Positions 1-7,989 of a DNA stretch of 38,068 nucleotides are shown piece by piece. Positions within the stretch are counted from its first letter, which is position 1. The number at the start of each line of letters is the position of its first letter. The position numbers were made by a program, and so were the translations under genes. Source of the stretch: Elusimicrobia bacterium RIFCSPLOWO2_02_FULL_39_32 (lineage in GTDB: Bacteria > Elusimicrobiota > Elusimicrobia > 2-02-FULL-39-32); contig MGUU01000023.1 of NCBI GenBank assembly GCA_001800135.1, positions 1 through 38,068 on the forward strand. The letters are read 5' to 3'. The notes beneath the pieces are model-generated. The model saw nothing but the letters and a program-made list of their open reading frames with translations. It was not told the DNA's origin and did not search any database.

Positions 1-1
1 C

Positions 2-57
2 CCTTTTTGTATAGGGTACAAAAAGGTGACATTTCTATTTGCCGCAAATGTGACATT
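2..57. mobile_element. Possible end of an IS21-like insertion sequence (remnant)
   Basis: A perfect 10-bp inverted repeat (2-11 against 17-26, 5-nt loop) is followed by two direct copies of GTGACATT at 26-33 and 50-57, 24 bp apart and each followed by a T/A-rich stretch. Repeated GTGACATT boxes of this layout resemble the multiple terminal boxes of some IS21-family elements as I remember them. No transposase gene is visible, because the window begins here. It could equally be a local repeat; the identification is tentative. Confidence 0.3.
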
Positions 58-180
58 ACTAAAAAATTTCTACAACCTATCTCTAAACGTTGTAATGCTT
101 TTATTTGCACCGCTCCAGCGCATTTTGTGCTGGGCCTCAAATTTTTTAATTGGAGTTTATATGTCATTAACATTGAGCAC

Positions 181-403
181 CTTAACCATCTTAACCAACC
201 TTTTACGCAACCTTAACCGCGCTTTTATTGACGACAAATACAATTATGGTTAAGGTGGTTAAGGTATTTCTAAAAGTTTTACCCGGGGGTATATAGTAAA
301 AGATTTAAAAAATAATGATCTATCTTAACCAATTTTAAAAATATTTAAATAATAAACATTTTAGAGAATTTTTAGCTGGTTAAGGTTGGTTAAGGTGGTT
401 AAG
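181..403. repeat. Array of nine CTTAACC/GGTTAAG heptamers upstream of the excisionase-like gene
   Basis: CTTAACC occurs at 181, 190, 212 and 324, and its complement GGTTAAG at 248, 257, 378, 388 and 397. Neighbouring copies are mostly 9-10 bp apart, close to one helical turn, and the two orientations face each other across 219-247. The last three copies run into the possible start codons of the HTH gene. Such clusters serve as arm-type integrase/excisionase sites, autoregulatory operators or replication iterons; which applies cannot be told from sequence. The rest of 58-403 is AT-rich and shows no convincing gene. Confidence 0.7.
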
Positions 404-631
404 GTGAACGAAGAGATTGATGACCTATTGCTAGCCGAAGAAATAGCGGAGTGGATGAAGGTATCCGTAATTACGATTCGTAGATGGACATCTAGCGGGT
501 TTATTCCGCACGTGCGCATAGGCCAAAGAATGGTTCGCTACCGTAAAAGAGATTTGGACAGTTGGGTAAACAAACGTTCTTCATTGGGAAGGCAGCATAG
601 GATTCCAGAAGTAATGATCCCAGTGGAATGA
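404..631 (+). CDS. Excisionase-like helix-turn-helix DNA-binding protein
   Basis: Small (75 residues from GTG 404) MerR-type winged helix protein of the kind annotated as excisionase or HTH domain protein. Visible features are an acidic N-terminus, then AEEIAEWMKVSVITIRRW (the HTH), a short wing around GFIPHVRIGQR and a C-terminal RYRKRDLDSWV helix. In this family the protein binds attachment-site DNA and steers the integrase toward excision, or represses the element's promoter. In-frame starts at TTG 386, GTG 395 and GTG 404 all lie inside the GGTTAAG repeats. I prefer 404 because the upstream codons are only repeat sequence (Val-Lys-Val), but no start has a good Shine-Dalgarno. It is followed 72 bp later by the integrase, so the two form a mobile-element control pair. 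Confidence 0.75.
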   Translation: MNEEIDDLLLAEEIAEWMKVSVITIRRWTSSGFIPHVRIGQRMVRYRKRDLDSWVNKRSSLGRQHRIPEVMIPVE

Positions 632-654
632 GCAGTGCTCACTAAAAATAATAG

Positions 655-684
655 GCGATTATTTATTTTGCTATAATTAATCGC
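655..684 (+). promoter_or_regulatory. Integrase promoter with extended -10 inside a dyad
   Basis: TATAAT at 672-677 is preceded by TGC at 669-671, an extended -10. The whole element is framed by the inverted repeat GCGATTA (655-661) and TAATCGC (678-684), so a dimeric repressor bound there would block the promoter. A clear -35 is not seen. The integrase ribosome binding site AAGGAG follows at 690-695. Confidence 0.6.
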
Positions 685-703
685 GACATAAGGAGAAAAT
701 GCC

Positions 704-1825
704 ATGGCTAGTTTATTTAAACGCGGGAAGAGCTGGTATGTAAAATATTATTCCAACGGTAAACCGGTTCGAAAAGCGGTTTGCAGGGATAAGAAAACTG
801 CGGGAGAATACAAGGCTCATTTAGAAGTTCAGCTCGCGCGTATGAGTTTTGGGTTACCGGTTGAAAAATACTCTTGGCAAAAGTTCATCGAGAAATATCT
901 GGCCTATAGCAAAGTAGAGAAAAGAATTCGCACCACTGTATTAGATTCAAAAGCGATTCAACTGTTTGCTAACTTCGCTCAGCCGCAGACTACGGGCGAC
1001 CTTAACCGCGAAAGACTCGAAGAGTGGAAGGCGCATCGCTTAAAGGAAGTAAGTCCTACGACCGTAAACATTGAACTGCGGCATCTAAAAGCATGTTTTC
1101 ACAAAGCGGTCGAGTGGGGAATTATGGATCAAAGGCAATTTGCCGGCGTTAAGCAATTGAAGCAATTAAAGAAACTTCCTAGATTTCTAAGCAAAGAAGA
1201 GATAAAAAAACTAAGCGAAACTATGCCGATCCGCTGGTGGAGAATGTTTTATACTATGATTTGCACAGGTTTAAGGTTGGGAGAATTTTTGCATTTAAAG
1301 TGGAGCCAGATCAATTGGGGTCGCAAAGTTATAATCCTGCAATCCGATCATGAGTGGGCGCCTAAAGATAATGAACTGAGAGAAATTCCATTGCACCCGA
1401 ATTTAGAACAGATGTTATGGCAGATGAATAAAGAGGCTGGGAACCCAAGAGACGGGTATATATTCCATGATGGGAATATTACTCCTACCTTAATAAGAAG
1501 GATAGAGCGCAAATTTCAGGCATACCGTAAAAAAGCTGGAATTGAAAAATGCCGCATCCACGATTTGCGCCACACCTTTGCAAGCCATTTGGTGATGAGC
1601 GGCGCCGATCTTTTAACCGTGCGGGATTTGTTGGGGCATTCCAGCGTAAAGACCACGGAAATCTATGCGCATTTATCACCCAGCCACCGCCAGCAGGCAG
1701 TGGAGAGGCTAGATTTTGGGACACAATTTAGGACACAGCACACATTCATTTTACCGGTCATTGCAAGTTTATCGTCGAGCGGGCTGTTAGCTCAATTGGC
1801 AGAGCAAGCGACTCTTAATCGCTAG
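704..1825 (+). CDS. Tyrosine recombinase (site-specific integrase) ending inside a tRNA gene
   Basis: Integrase of the phage/genomic-island type, 373 residues. The N-terminal arm-binding region (FKRGKSWYVKYYSNGK) is followed by a SAM-like core-binding domain (about 55-150) and the catalytic domain from about 165. The active-site set is visible: the Arg in CTGLRLGE, HDLRHTFASH, LLGHSSVKTTEIYAH with the nucleophilic Tyr. ATG 704 has AAGGAG 8 bp upstream. The frame does not stop after the normal family end (about the AVERLDFG region) but runs on for some 30 residues, the last 15 or so read from the tRNA-Lys gene, stopping at TAG 1823-1825. The added tail is probably unselected. The arrangement marks this tRNA as the attachment site; the element extends leftward out of the window. 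Confidence 0.93.
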   Translation: MASLFKRGKSWYVKYYSNGKPVRKAVCRDKKTAGEYKAHLEVQLARMSFGLPVEKYSWQKFIEKYLAYSKVEKRIRTTVLDSKAIQLFANFAQPQTTGDLNRERLEEWKAHRLKEVSPTTVNIELRHLKACFHKAVEWGIMDQRQFAGVKQLKQLKKLPRFLSKEEIKKLSETMPIRWWRMFYTMICTGLRLGEFLHLKWSQINWGRKVIILQSDHEWAPKDNELREIPLHPNLEQMLWQMNKEAGNPRDGYIFHDGNITPTLIRRIERKFQAYRKKAGIEKCRIHDLRHTFASHLVMSGADLLTVRDLLGHSSVKTTEIYAHLSPSHRQQAVERLDFGTQFRTQHTFILPVIASLSSSGLLAQLAEQATLNR

Positions 1826-1853
1826 GTTCCGAGTTCGATTCTCGGACAGCCCA
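1781..1853 (+). tRNA. tRNA-Lys (anticodon CTT)
   Basis: Complete 73-nt cloverleaf: acceptor GGGCTGT (1781-1787) pairs with ACAGCCC (1846-1852); D stem GCTC/GAGC; anticodon stem AGCGA (1807-1811) with TCGCT (1819-1823) and loop CTCTTAA, giving anticodon CTT at 1814-1816, which reads AAG; T stem CCGAG/CTCGG with loop TTCGATT; discriminator A1853. The CCA tail is not encoded. The first 45 nt overlap the 3' end of the integrase frame, so the native tRNA promoter may have been replaced by transcription through the integrase gene. Confidence 0.96.
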
Positions 1854-1993
1854 CTATAAATTTTTCTTAAAATGGAAAAAAACTTTTTTGCGGAGAATTT
1901 AATCTAATTTTTTAGTATACACGCTTAGATTTTTACCCACTAACTACCTAGAGCAAATTCATAAATCCCAAAGCAGATTGCAAGAAAATCTTG

Positions 1994-1999
1994 TATAAT
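1994..1999 (+). promoter_or_regulatory. Possible -10 box for cysD
   Basis: A consensus TATAAT sits 24 bp ahead of the cysD start in an otherwise gene-free 169-bp spacer after the tRNA. No matching -35 at proper spacing is apparent, so this is weak. The spacer is A/T-rich; I see no convincing terminator in it. Confidence 0.35.
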
Positions 2000-2022
2000 A
2001 AAAATTTCTGTTTCAACTCTAT

Positions 2023-2925
2023 ATGGAACTTTTAGATCAATTAGAACAACAAAGCGTTTATATCTTACGCGAATCTTTCCGCCATTTTGAAAGGTTGTGC
2101 ATGTTATGGTCTATTGGCAAGGATTCTACTGTATTGCTTTGGCTTGCCCGCAAAGCTTTTTTTGGTCATGTTCCCTTTCCTCTAGTGCACATTGACACCA
2201 GCTATAAAATCCCTGAGATGATCGCGTATCGGGACCGCTTAAGCATGGAATATAAGCTAACCATGATTGTGGGGCAGAATGTAAAAGCCTTGGAGTTTGG
2301 AAAAACTTTTCCAGCAACTCAAGCGCTTCCTGAAGGCGATCCCAATAAAATCAGCCGGGTTGAGTGCTGTGGTTTACTTAAAAAAGATGCTCTTGCCAAT
2401 ACTCTGAATGGCACATGGCCCAGAAAAAAATTAAATTTAAAGACAGGTCAATATGAAATAGATCCAGACAAACAGCCTTACCATGGGGTCATTGTAGGCG
2501 CGCGCGCAGATGAGGAGGGAAGCCGTTCCAAAGAACGTTATTTTTCACCCAGGGACAAGAATAGCCTTTGGGACATTGGGGATCAACCGCCAGAATTTTG
2601 GAATCAGTTTAAAACAGATTTTGCTCCGGGCACGCATGTGCGTATTCATCCTTTGCTAGATTGGACTGAACTCCATATATGGGAATATATCAAAAGGGAA
2701 AAGATACCCACAGTTTCTCTTTATTATGATCAGGGCAATGGCACACGCTACCGTAGTTTAGGCTGCGCCCCTTGCCAGTCCCCAATTAAAAGCACAGCAA
2801 AAAATGTAGATGAAATTATAGCTGAGTTGAAAAGCGGTAAACTTAAAAACATTGCAGAACGTTCTGGCAGACTGCAAGATGGCAAGCATGGCTTAGAAGA
2901 ATTAAGACGTGAAGGGTATATGTAA
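2023..2925 (+). CDS. cysD: Sulfate adenylyltransferase small subunit (ATP sulfurylase, CysD)
   Basis: Makes adenosine 5'-phosphosulfate (APS) from ATP and sulfate together with the GTPase CysN; cytosolic. The 300-residue length fits the family. The PP-loop signature appears as [18 protein letters not shown]; the conserved [21 protein letters not shown]-type block and the C-terminal [11 protein letters not shown] cysteine motif are also present. The start ATG 2023 gives the expected N-terminus ([16 protein letters not shown]). cysN follows 60 bp downstream, the usual pairing. The spacer carries a perfect 14-bp palindrome at 2926-2939. CysD is the catalytic partner, so the pair should make APS even if the kinase domain of the next gene is inactive. 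Confidence 0.95.
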   Translation: MELLDQLEQQSVYILRESFRHFERLCMLWSIGKDSTVLLWLARKAFFGHVPFPLVHIDTSYKIPEMIAYRDRLSMEYKLTMIVGQNVKALEFGKTFPATQALPEGDPNKISRVECCGLLKKDALANTLNGTWPRKKLNLKTGQYEIDPDKQPYHGVIVGARADEEGSRSKERYFSPRDKNSLWDIGDQPPEFWNQFKTDFAPGTHVRIHPLLDWTELHIWEYIKREKIPTVSLYYDQGNGTRYRSLGCAPCQSPIKSTAKNVDEIIAELKSGKLKNIAERSGRLQDGKHGLEELRREGYM

Positions 2926-2939
2926 TTTATGATCATAAA
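2926..2939. repeat. 14-bp perfect palindrome after the cysD stop
   Basis: TTTATGATCATAAA reads the same on both strands and begins immediately after the cysD stop codon. It could be a small operator for cysN or a chance AT-rich palindrome. Confidence 0.4.
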
Positions 2940-2985
2940 ATCCAAAAAGTTTAAAAAAATTTTATAAAAATATTTACAACAATAA

Positions 2986-4842
2986 ATGATGGAAACTATG
3001 GAACCTAAAACCTCATCTACAAAAAGTGTTAGTTCCCGTTCTTTACCCAGCGCCTCCCCAAAGGAGCAGATGAACATTGTGATTGTAGGCCATGTGGATC
3101 ATGGAAAAAGCACTTTGGTTGGCAGGCTTTTGGCAGACACTCATTCTTTGCCTGAAGGAAAATTGCAAGCTGTAAAAAAAGAATGTGAACGCACAGGAAA
3201 ACCATTTGAATACGCGTTTCTCCTAGATGCGCTTTCTGATGAACAAGATCAAGGGATCACCATAGATACAGCCCGCTCATTTTTTAAAACTAAAAAAAGG
3301 GATTACATCATCATTGATGCGCCCGGACATATTGAATTTTTAAAAAACATGATTTCAGGCGCGGCCCGGGCAGAGGCGGCAGTTTTAGTGATTGATGCAA
3401 AAGAAGGGGTGCGTGAAAATAGCAGAAGGCACGGGTACCTTCTCTCTATGCTTGGCATCAATCAGATCATTGTTTGCATCAATAAAATGGATTTAGTAAA
3501 AGGAAATCAAACACTTTTCCAAAAAATAGAAAAAGAATATAAAAAATTTCTATCTGAGATTGGTTCAAGCCCTCCTCTTTATTTTATTCCTGTTAGCGCG
3601 CTCCATGGGGAAAATCTGGAATCCAAAAGTTCTTCAATGAATTGGTATCACGGTCCAACTTTGCTGGAGGCTCTGGATTCTTTTAATAAAGCTCCTCCTA
3701 AAAGCGATCAAAAACTGCGCATGCCTGTGCAGGCAGTTTATAAATTTACCAAGCAGGGAGATGATCGCAGAATTATTGCCGGCAGAGTAGAGTCCGGAAA
3801 AATAAAAGTTGGCGATAAAGTTGTTTTCTATCCTTCCAATAAAATTAGCGCGGTGAAAAGTATTGAAGCTTTTAACGCGCTTAAGAAAACTGAAATCTCT
3901 GCGGGTTGGTCAACCGGCATTACCTTAACTGAAGAAATTTTTATTACCCGCGGCCAGATTATTAGCCATGAAACCAATGGCCCATCTGTCAGCACTCGAT
4001 TTCGAGCTAACCTGATCTGGCTAAGTAAAAAGCCATTTTTAATGGAGAAAGAGTACAAATTAAAAATACACACAACTCAAGAGCCGGTGCGAATTCTTAA
4101 GATAGTAAAAATTATAGATGCGTCAAAAACTGGCAGTTTAAAGGGAAAGAAACAGGTGAACCGTCATGATGTGGCGGAACTAATTTTAGAAACCAGGACT
4201 CCCATTGCATTTGACACGTTTCAGGAAAATGAGGCTACAGGACGATTTGTGATTGTAGATGGTTACGATATTGCCGGAGGAGGCATTATTGTTTCCGCTG
4301 AAAAAGATGATCAGGAAGATTTTAGAGCAGAAGCGCGATTGAGAGATTTTAATTGGATTAAAGGGGGAGTGAACCAAGAGGCAAGAGCCCAACGTTTAAA
4401 ACATCATGCAGCCTTAGTCATGTTTGTAGGAAAAGCAGGGGTTGGCAAACATAAAATTGCGCGCGCAGTTGAAAAATCTTTGTTTGAATCCGGAATCTCT
4501 TCTTATATGTTGGATGGCACTAATATTCTTTTAGGGGTGGATGCGGACTTGGTTTGGATAGAGGCTACCCAAAGGGAACTAGTGCGCCGTTTCGCAGAGG
4601 TGGCGCGCATTCTTTTGGATGCGGGTCATGTTGTGGTATCAACCACCAACGCGATTGGTCTGGCAGATTTTGCCCAGGTTCAGGCTCTGCTTCCCAACTT
4701 CCCAATTATGATTATCAGCATTGACCCCGGCAGTCAAACCAACTCCGCATCTGATTTAACGCTAACAGGCCAGGAGAAAGAATCTAAGGTGGTTGAAAAA
4801 ATATCTGAACTCCTGCGCAAAAACCAAATCATCATCTCTTAG
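2986..4842 (+). CDS. cysN: Sulfate adenylyltransferase large subunit fused to a divergent APS-kinase-like domain (CysN/CysNC)
   Basis: GTPase subunit that drives APS synthesis by CysD. The N-terminal elongation-factor-type G domain shows GHVDHGKST at 35-43, DAPGH near 111 and NKMD near 166, followed by two beta-barrel domains. From about residue 470 there is a C-terminal region with the APS kinase layout ([38 protein letters not shown]). Its P-loop reads GKAGVGKH at 481-488, with His where kinases have Ser/Thr, and the usual LDGDN motif has become LDGTN. PAPS synthesis by this domain is therefore doubtful. At 618 residues it matches CysNC fusions. Start choice is uncertain: ATG at 2986, 2989 and 2998, none with a good ribosome binding site. 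Confidence 0.92.
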   Translation: MMETMEPKTSSTKSVSSRSLPSASPKEQMNIVIVGHVDHGKSTLVGRLLADTHSLPEGKLQAVKKECERTGKPFEYAFLLDALSDEQDQGITIDTARSFFKTKKRDYIIIDAPGHIEFLKNMISGAARAEAAVLVIDAKEGVRENSRRHGYLLSMLGINQIIVCINKMDLVKGNQTLFQKIEKEYKKFLSEIGSSPPLYFIPVSALHGENLESKSSSMNWYHGPTLLEALDSFNKAPPKSDQKLRMPVQAVYKFTKQGDDRRIIAGRVESGKIKVGDKVVFYPSNKISAVKSIEAFNALKKTEISAGWSTGITLTEEIFITRGQIISHETNGPSVSTRFRANLIWLSKKPFLMEKEYKLKIHTTQEPVRILKIVKIIDASKTGSLKGKKQVNRHDVAELILETRTPIAFDTFQENEATGRFVIVDGYDIAGGGIIVSAEKDDQEDFRAEARLRDFNWIKGGVNQEARAQRLKHHAALVMFVGKAGVGKHKIARAVEKSLFESGISSYMLDGTNILLGVDADLVWIEATQRELVRRFAEVARILLDAGHVVVSTTNAIGLADFAQVQALLPNFPIMIISIDPGSQTNSASDLTLTGQEKESKVVEKISELLRKNQIIIS

Positions 4843-4877
4843 TCCTGTTTTTTCCTAAAACCAAAGAGTATTAAGAT

Positions 4878-4901
4878 ATACTTGACAAAAAAGTCGGGTA
4901 T
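4878..4901. promoter_or_regulatory. IscR/Rrf2-like operator dyad over the rrf2-suf promoter
   Basis: The half sites ATACTTGAC (4878-4886) and GTCGGGTAT (4893-4901) form a dyad with 7 of 9 complementary positions around six adenines. This closely follows the published E. coli IscR type 1 pattern (ATAsYYGAC...GTCrrsTAT), with a centre one base shorter. It overlaps the -35 box and spacer of the promoter for the Rrf2 gene, the classic place for autorepression. Match by eye; binding is inferred. Confidence 0.6.
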
Positions 4902-4909
4902 GTTATAAT
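4882..4909 (+). promoter_or_regulatory. Consensus sigma-70 promoter for the rrf2-suf operon
   Basis: TTGACA at 4882-4887 and TATAAT at 4904-4909 are both perfect, with a 16-bp spacer and TGT before the -10. The expected transcript would carry the long palindrome at 4939-5014 in its leader before the Rrf2 start at 5080. Confidence 0.85.
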
Positions 4910-4938
4910 TAACTCAGAACGTAAGCGTTTAGCGCACG

Positions 4939-5014
4939 GTCGTCATTCCCGCTTGCATCGGGAATCCAGAATTGGACCGTTGGCTAGATTCCCGATGCAA
5001 GCGGGAATGACGAC
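4939..5014. repeat. 28-bp perfect inverted repeat (REP/MITE-like palindrome)
   Basis: Arms 4939-4966 and 4987-5014 are perfectly complementary over 28 bp around a 20-nt loop. Each arm contains the smaller dyad ATTCCCG...CGGGAAT and starts with GTCATTCCCGC, the look of widely dispersed palindromic repeats such as Neisseria dRS3 and similar GTCATTCCCGC repeats. A further imperfect inverted repeat frames it (GTAAGCGTTTAGCGCAC at 4921-4937 against GTGCTAAACGGTTAC at 5036-5050), suggesting insertion between, or being part of, an older dyad. In RNA it would form a very strong hairpin in the rrf2 leader. Confidence 0.85.
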
Positions 5015-5079
5015 AGAGGTGAGAACAACAATTTTGTGCTAAACGGTTACCTCAGGACTCATTTTAAAGGACAATTTTT

Positions 5080-5610
5080 ATGAAAATTACAGCGTTACAA
5101 GAATATGGGGTAAGGATACTTTTGCAATTAGCAGAGAGACAATCAGATATTCCTGTGCGCACCAGAATGATTGCAAGCATGGAAGCCTTATCCGTGGATT
5201 ACGTGGAAAAAATTTTAACTCGGCTTAGAAAAGAGGGTCTTGTTAAAAGCGTGCGGGGATTAAATGGCGGCTATATTTTGAGCCGTAAGCCGGAAAAAAT
5301 CTATTTGAGCCAAGCTTTTAGCGCCTTAACTGAAAAACCAATTCAACTCAATCACATTAAGCGAGACCTTTGCGGTCAATTTCCAGGGAACCAAAATAGT
5401 TGTGTTCATTTAAGGGGATGCGCTGTGCGTCAAATGTGGTCCGTAGTGATTATACAGATATACAATCATTTGAATAAACTTACTCTTTCCGACCTCTTAG
5501 GCACTGAAACAGTTGTGCAACAACGGTTGTTAAACACATTTTCAAAAAACCAGACCCCAGCCTTAAAAGTTGGGGATGAACCAATTTTAGCAGGGGAGGT
5601 CAAATTTTAA
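5080..5610 (+). CDS. Rrf2-family Fe-S-sensing transcriptional regulator
   Basis: Likely autoregulator of the suf operon. It is 176 residues with an N-terminal winged helix of Rrf2 type (MKITALQEYGVRILLQLAE start, VDYVEKILTRLRKEGLVKS recognition region, RGLNGGYILSR wing). Three cysteines, C98, C108 and C114, sit where IscR-type members bind a 2Fe-2S cluster, though spacing (10 and 6) differs from IscR. ATG 5080 has AAAGGA upstream. It is first in the operon, 140 bp before sufB, and its promoter carries an IscR-like dyad. The last 20 bp or so of the gene are duplicated downstream (see repeat). SufR-like in role; exact orthology to IscR is not claimed. Confidence 0.9.
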   Translation: MKITALQEYGVRILLQLAERQSDIPVRTRMIASMEALSVDYVEKILTRLRKEGLVKSVRGLNGGYILSRKPEKIYLSQAFSALTEKPIQLNHIKRDLCGQFPGNQNSCVHLRGCAVRQMWSVVIIQIYNHLNKLTLSDLLGTETVVQQRLLNTFSKNQTPALKVGDEPILAGEVKF

Positions 5611-5739
5611 TAGAAGTTCTGTGCTTAAAAGGGGTGCGGTATCTTACAAAAAAAAGATTAATCAAGAGCACCCTACTGGCAGGAGAGGTCAAATTTTAAA
5701 TCAAACTCTGCACTGATAAGGAGTACGGTATCTGACAAA
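5590..5739 (+). repeat. Imperfect direct duplication of the rrf2 3' end
   Basis: 5590-5650 and 5679-5739 align without gaps, 48 of 61 positions identical, offset 89 bp. Both copies contain the end of the rrf2 reading frame (LAGEVKF then stop in copy 1; the same codons as a pseudo-tail in copy 2) and end in a GCGGTATCTTACAAA-type stretch. Copy 2 lies directly ahead of the sufB ribosome binding site. It looks like an old, drifted tandem duplication that may have kept a regulatory sequence. Confidence 0.7.
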
Positions 5740-5750
5740 GGAAAATAATA

Positions 5751-7199
5751 ATGAAAACTAAAAACCATTCAATTGAGGAGCTCACGCAAAAGGAATACAA
5801 ATATGGCTTTGTATCCAATATTGAAATGGATACGGTGCCTGCTGGCTTAAATGAAGATGTTATTCGCTTAATTTCAGCCAAAAAAGAAGAGCCTTCTTTT
5901 ATGCTGGAGTGGAGACTCAAAGCCTATAGCCATTGGTTAAAGATGAAAGAGCCCACTTGGCACAACTTGCATTATCCACCCATTGATTTTCAGAAAATCA
6001 GCTATTATGCTGCGCCAAAATCTAAAAAATCCGGGCCAAAAACTTTAGAAGAGGTGGATCCTGAAATTTTAGCGACATTTAAAAAATTAGGCATCCCTTT
6101 AGAAGAGCAAAAACTTTTTTCCGGCGTTGCCGTAGATGCGGTATTAGACAGTGTCTCTGTTGCCACAACATTTAAAGAAAAACTTGGGGCTCTTGGAATT
6201 ATTTTCTGCTCTTTTTCAGATGCGGTAAAGAATCATCCTCAATTAGTGCAACAATATTTGGGTTCTGTGGTGCCTTATTCAGATAATTTTTTCGCAACCT
6301 TAAACTCCGCTGTTTTTAGCGACGGTTCTTTTGTCTATATTCCTAAAGGGGTGCGCTGTCCCATGGAGCTCTCCACCTATTTTCGCATCAATACCCAGGA
6401 AACAGGACAATTTGAACGCACCTTAATTATTGCGGATGAAGGAAGCAGTGTGAGTTATCTTGAAGGCTGCACTGCCCCTATCCGTGACACCAACCAATTG
6501 CATGCGGCAGTCGTGGAGCTGGTTGCGCTGGATAACGCGCAAATAAAATATTCCACTATTCAAAATTGGTATCCGGGGGATAAAGAGGGCAAAGGTGGAA
6601 TCTATAATTTTGTAACCAAACGGGGAAAATGCAAGGGTCATAATTCAAAAATATCCTGGACCCAAGTGGAAACAGGATCAGCCATTACATGGAAATATCC
6701 AAGCTGTATTTTACAGGGGGACAATTCTATCGGAGAATTTTACTCAGTAGCGCTTACCAATAATTTTCAGCAGGCAGATACTGGAACTAAAATGATTCAC
6801 ATTGGCAAAAACACAAGTAGCACCATCATTTCTAAGGGAATCTCAGCTGGCCATGGGCAAAATACCTATCGCGGCGCTGTGACGATTCAAAAAAGCGCTG
6901 AAAATGGACGCAATTATTCCCAATGCGATTCTCTTCTACTTGGAGAGCTTTGCGGAGCGCATACTTTTCCTTACCTTTCAGTGAATAATGCATCGGCACA
7001 GGTGGAACATGAAGCTTCCACAACCAAAATTGGAGAAGATCAGCTTTTTTACTGCAGGCAAAGGGGTTTAAGTCAGGAGGATGCGGTTAATCTTATTGTC
7101 AATGGTTTTTGTAAAAAAGTTTTTAAAGAATTGCCAATGGAGTTTGCGGTTGAAGCTCAAAAACTTCTTAATGTGAGTTTAGAAGGGAGTGTGGGATAA
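5751..7199 (+). CDS. sufB: Fe-S cluster assembly scaffold protein SufB
   Basis: Core subunit of the SufBCD scaffold on which clusters are built in the cytosol. At 482 residues it has the normal length and shows family blocks such as the [25 protein letters not shown] region, [19 protein letters not shown] and the C-terminal [25 protein letters not shown] 5751 follows AAGGA-type sequence. sufC begins one base after its stop, so SufB, SufC and SufD are co-translated as expected for a stable complex. Confidence 0.97.
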   Translation: MKTKNHSIEELTQKEYKYGFVSNIEMDTVPAGLNEDVIRLISAKKEEPSFMLEWRLKAYSHWLKMKEPTWHNLHYPPIDFQKISYYAAPKSKKSGPKTLEEVDPEILATFKKLGIPLEEQKLFSGVAVDAVLDSVSVATTFKEKLGALGIIFCSFSDAVKNHPQLVQQYLGSVVPYSDNFFATLNSAVFSDGSFVYIPKGVRCPMELSTYFRINTQETGQFERTLIIADEGSSVSYLEGCTAPIRDTNQLHAAVVELVALDNAQIKYSTIQNWYPGDKEGKGGIYNFVTKRGKCKGHNSKISWTQVETGSAITWKYPSCILQGDNSIGEFYSVALTNNFQQADTGTKMIHIGKNTSSTIISKGISAGHGQNTYRGAVTIQKSAENGRNYSQCDSLLLGELCGAHTFPYLSVNNASAQVEHEASTTKIGEDQLFYCRQRGLSQEDAVNLIVNGFCKKVFKELPMEFAVEAQKLLNVSLEGSVG

Positions 7200-7200
7200 C

Positions 7201-7944
7201 ATGCTGCAAATTAAAAATCTTAGCGCCTCTATAGACAATAAAAAAATATTGAAAGGTTTAAATCTTGAGGTTAAAGCCGGAGAAGTGCATGCGATTATGG
7301 GTCCAAATGGTTCTGGCAAAAGCACTTTAAGCCAGCTGCTTGCAGGCAAAGATGGCTACACCTTAGATGGCGGGGAGGTCTTATTTGAAGGAAAAGATCT
7401 GTTGAGGCTTGCGCCAGAAGAACGGGCAAGCCTTGGTCTTTTTCTCGCATTTCAATACCCAGTAGAAATTCCCGGAGTTAGCAATCTCTATTTTTTAAAA
7501 TCCGCTTATAATGCTTTAAGAAAAAAAAGAGGGGAAGAAGAGCTGGATGCTGTTGATTTTATGGAATTAGTTAAAGAAAAATCAAAACTAGTGGAGATGA
7601 ATGAAACTTTGTTAACACGCCCGGTGAATGAGGGTTTTTCTGGCGGTGAAAAAAAACGGAATGAAATTTTACAAATGATTGTTTTAGAGCCAAAGCTCTG
7701 CATTCTGGACGAAACAGATTCCGGCTTAGATATTGATGCTTTAAAAGTGGTTTCTAAGGGCATTAATGCCGCCAGATCCAAAGATCGAGCAATCATTCTA
7801 ATTACCCACTATCAAAGACTCCTTAATTATTGCGAGCCGGATTTTGTGCATGTGCTTTACAATGGAAAAATTTTAAAATCTGGCGGAAAAGAGCTTGCCT
7901 TTGAACTTGAAAAACATGGGTATGGCTGGATTTTAGAATCTTAA
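7201..7944 (+). CDS. sufC: Fe-S cluster assembly ATPase SufC
   Basis: ABC-type ATPase that powers the SufBCD scaffold; soluble, no membrane partner. 247 residues from ATG 7201: Walker [10 protein letters not shown] at 34-42, ABC signature as [16 protein letters not shown], Walker [18 protein letters not shown] and the switch His in [12 protein letters not shown] at 7189 is in frame but would overlap sufB and gives a non-family N-terminus; GGGAG upstream supports 7201. Confidence 0.97.
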   Translation: MLQIKNLSASIDNKKILKGLNLEVKAGEVHAIMGPNGSGKSTLSQLLAGKDGYTLDGGEVLFEGKDLLRLAPEERASLGLFLAFQYPVEIPGVSNLYFLKSAYNALRKKRGEEELDAVDFMELVKEKSKLVEMNETLLTRPVNEGFSGGEKKRNEILQMIVLEPKLCILDETDSGLDIDALKVVSKGINAARSKDRAIILITHYQRLLNYCEPDFVHVLYNGKILKSGGKELAFELEKHGYGWILES

Positions 7945-7989
7945 AATAACCAAAGATAAAAATAATATTCAAGTTAAATAAAATTTATT

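Noticed and set aside
26-253. Overlapping small open frames near the left edge (also 7-216)
   Set aside because: No ribosome binding site, no recognisable domain, and they run through the repeat array; more likely non-coding.
181-403. GGTTAAGG repeats as telomere-like or CRISPR repeats
   Set aside because: Copies are 7 bp, in both orientations, without unique spacers or uniform repeat length.
1485-1731. Open frames on both strands within the integrase gene
   Set aside because: Shadows of the integrase catalytic region; no independent start signals.
1861-1890. A-run/T-run after the tRNA as an intrinsic terminator
   Set aside because: Only an A/T stem with almost no loop; no G/C stem.
2748-3077. 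Minus-strand open frame across the cysD-cysN junction
   Set aside because: Overlaps two certain genes in the opposite strand and has no family features.
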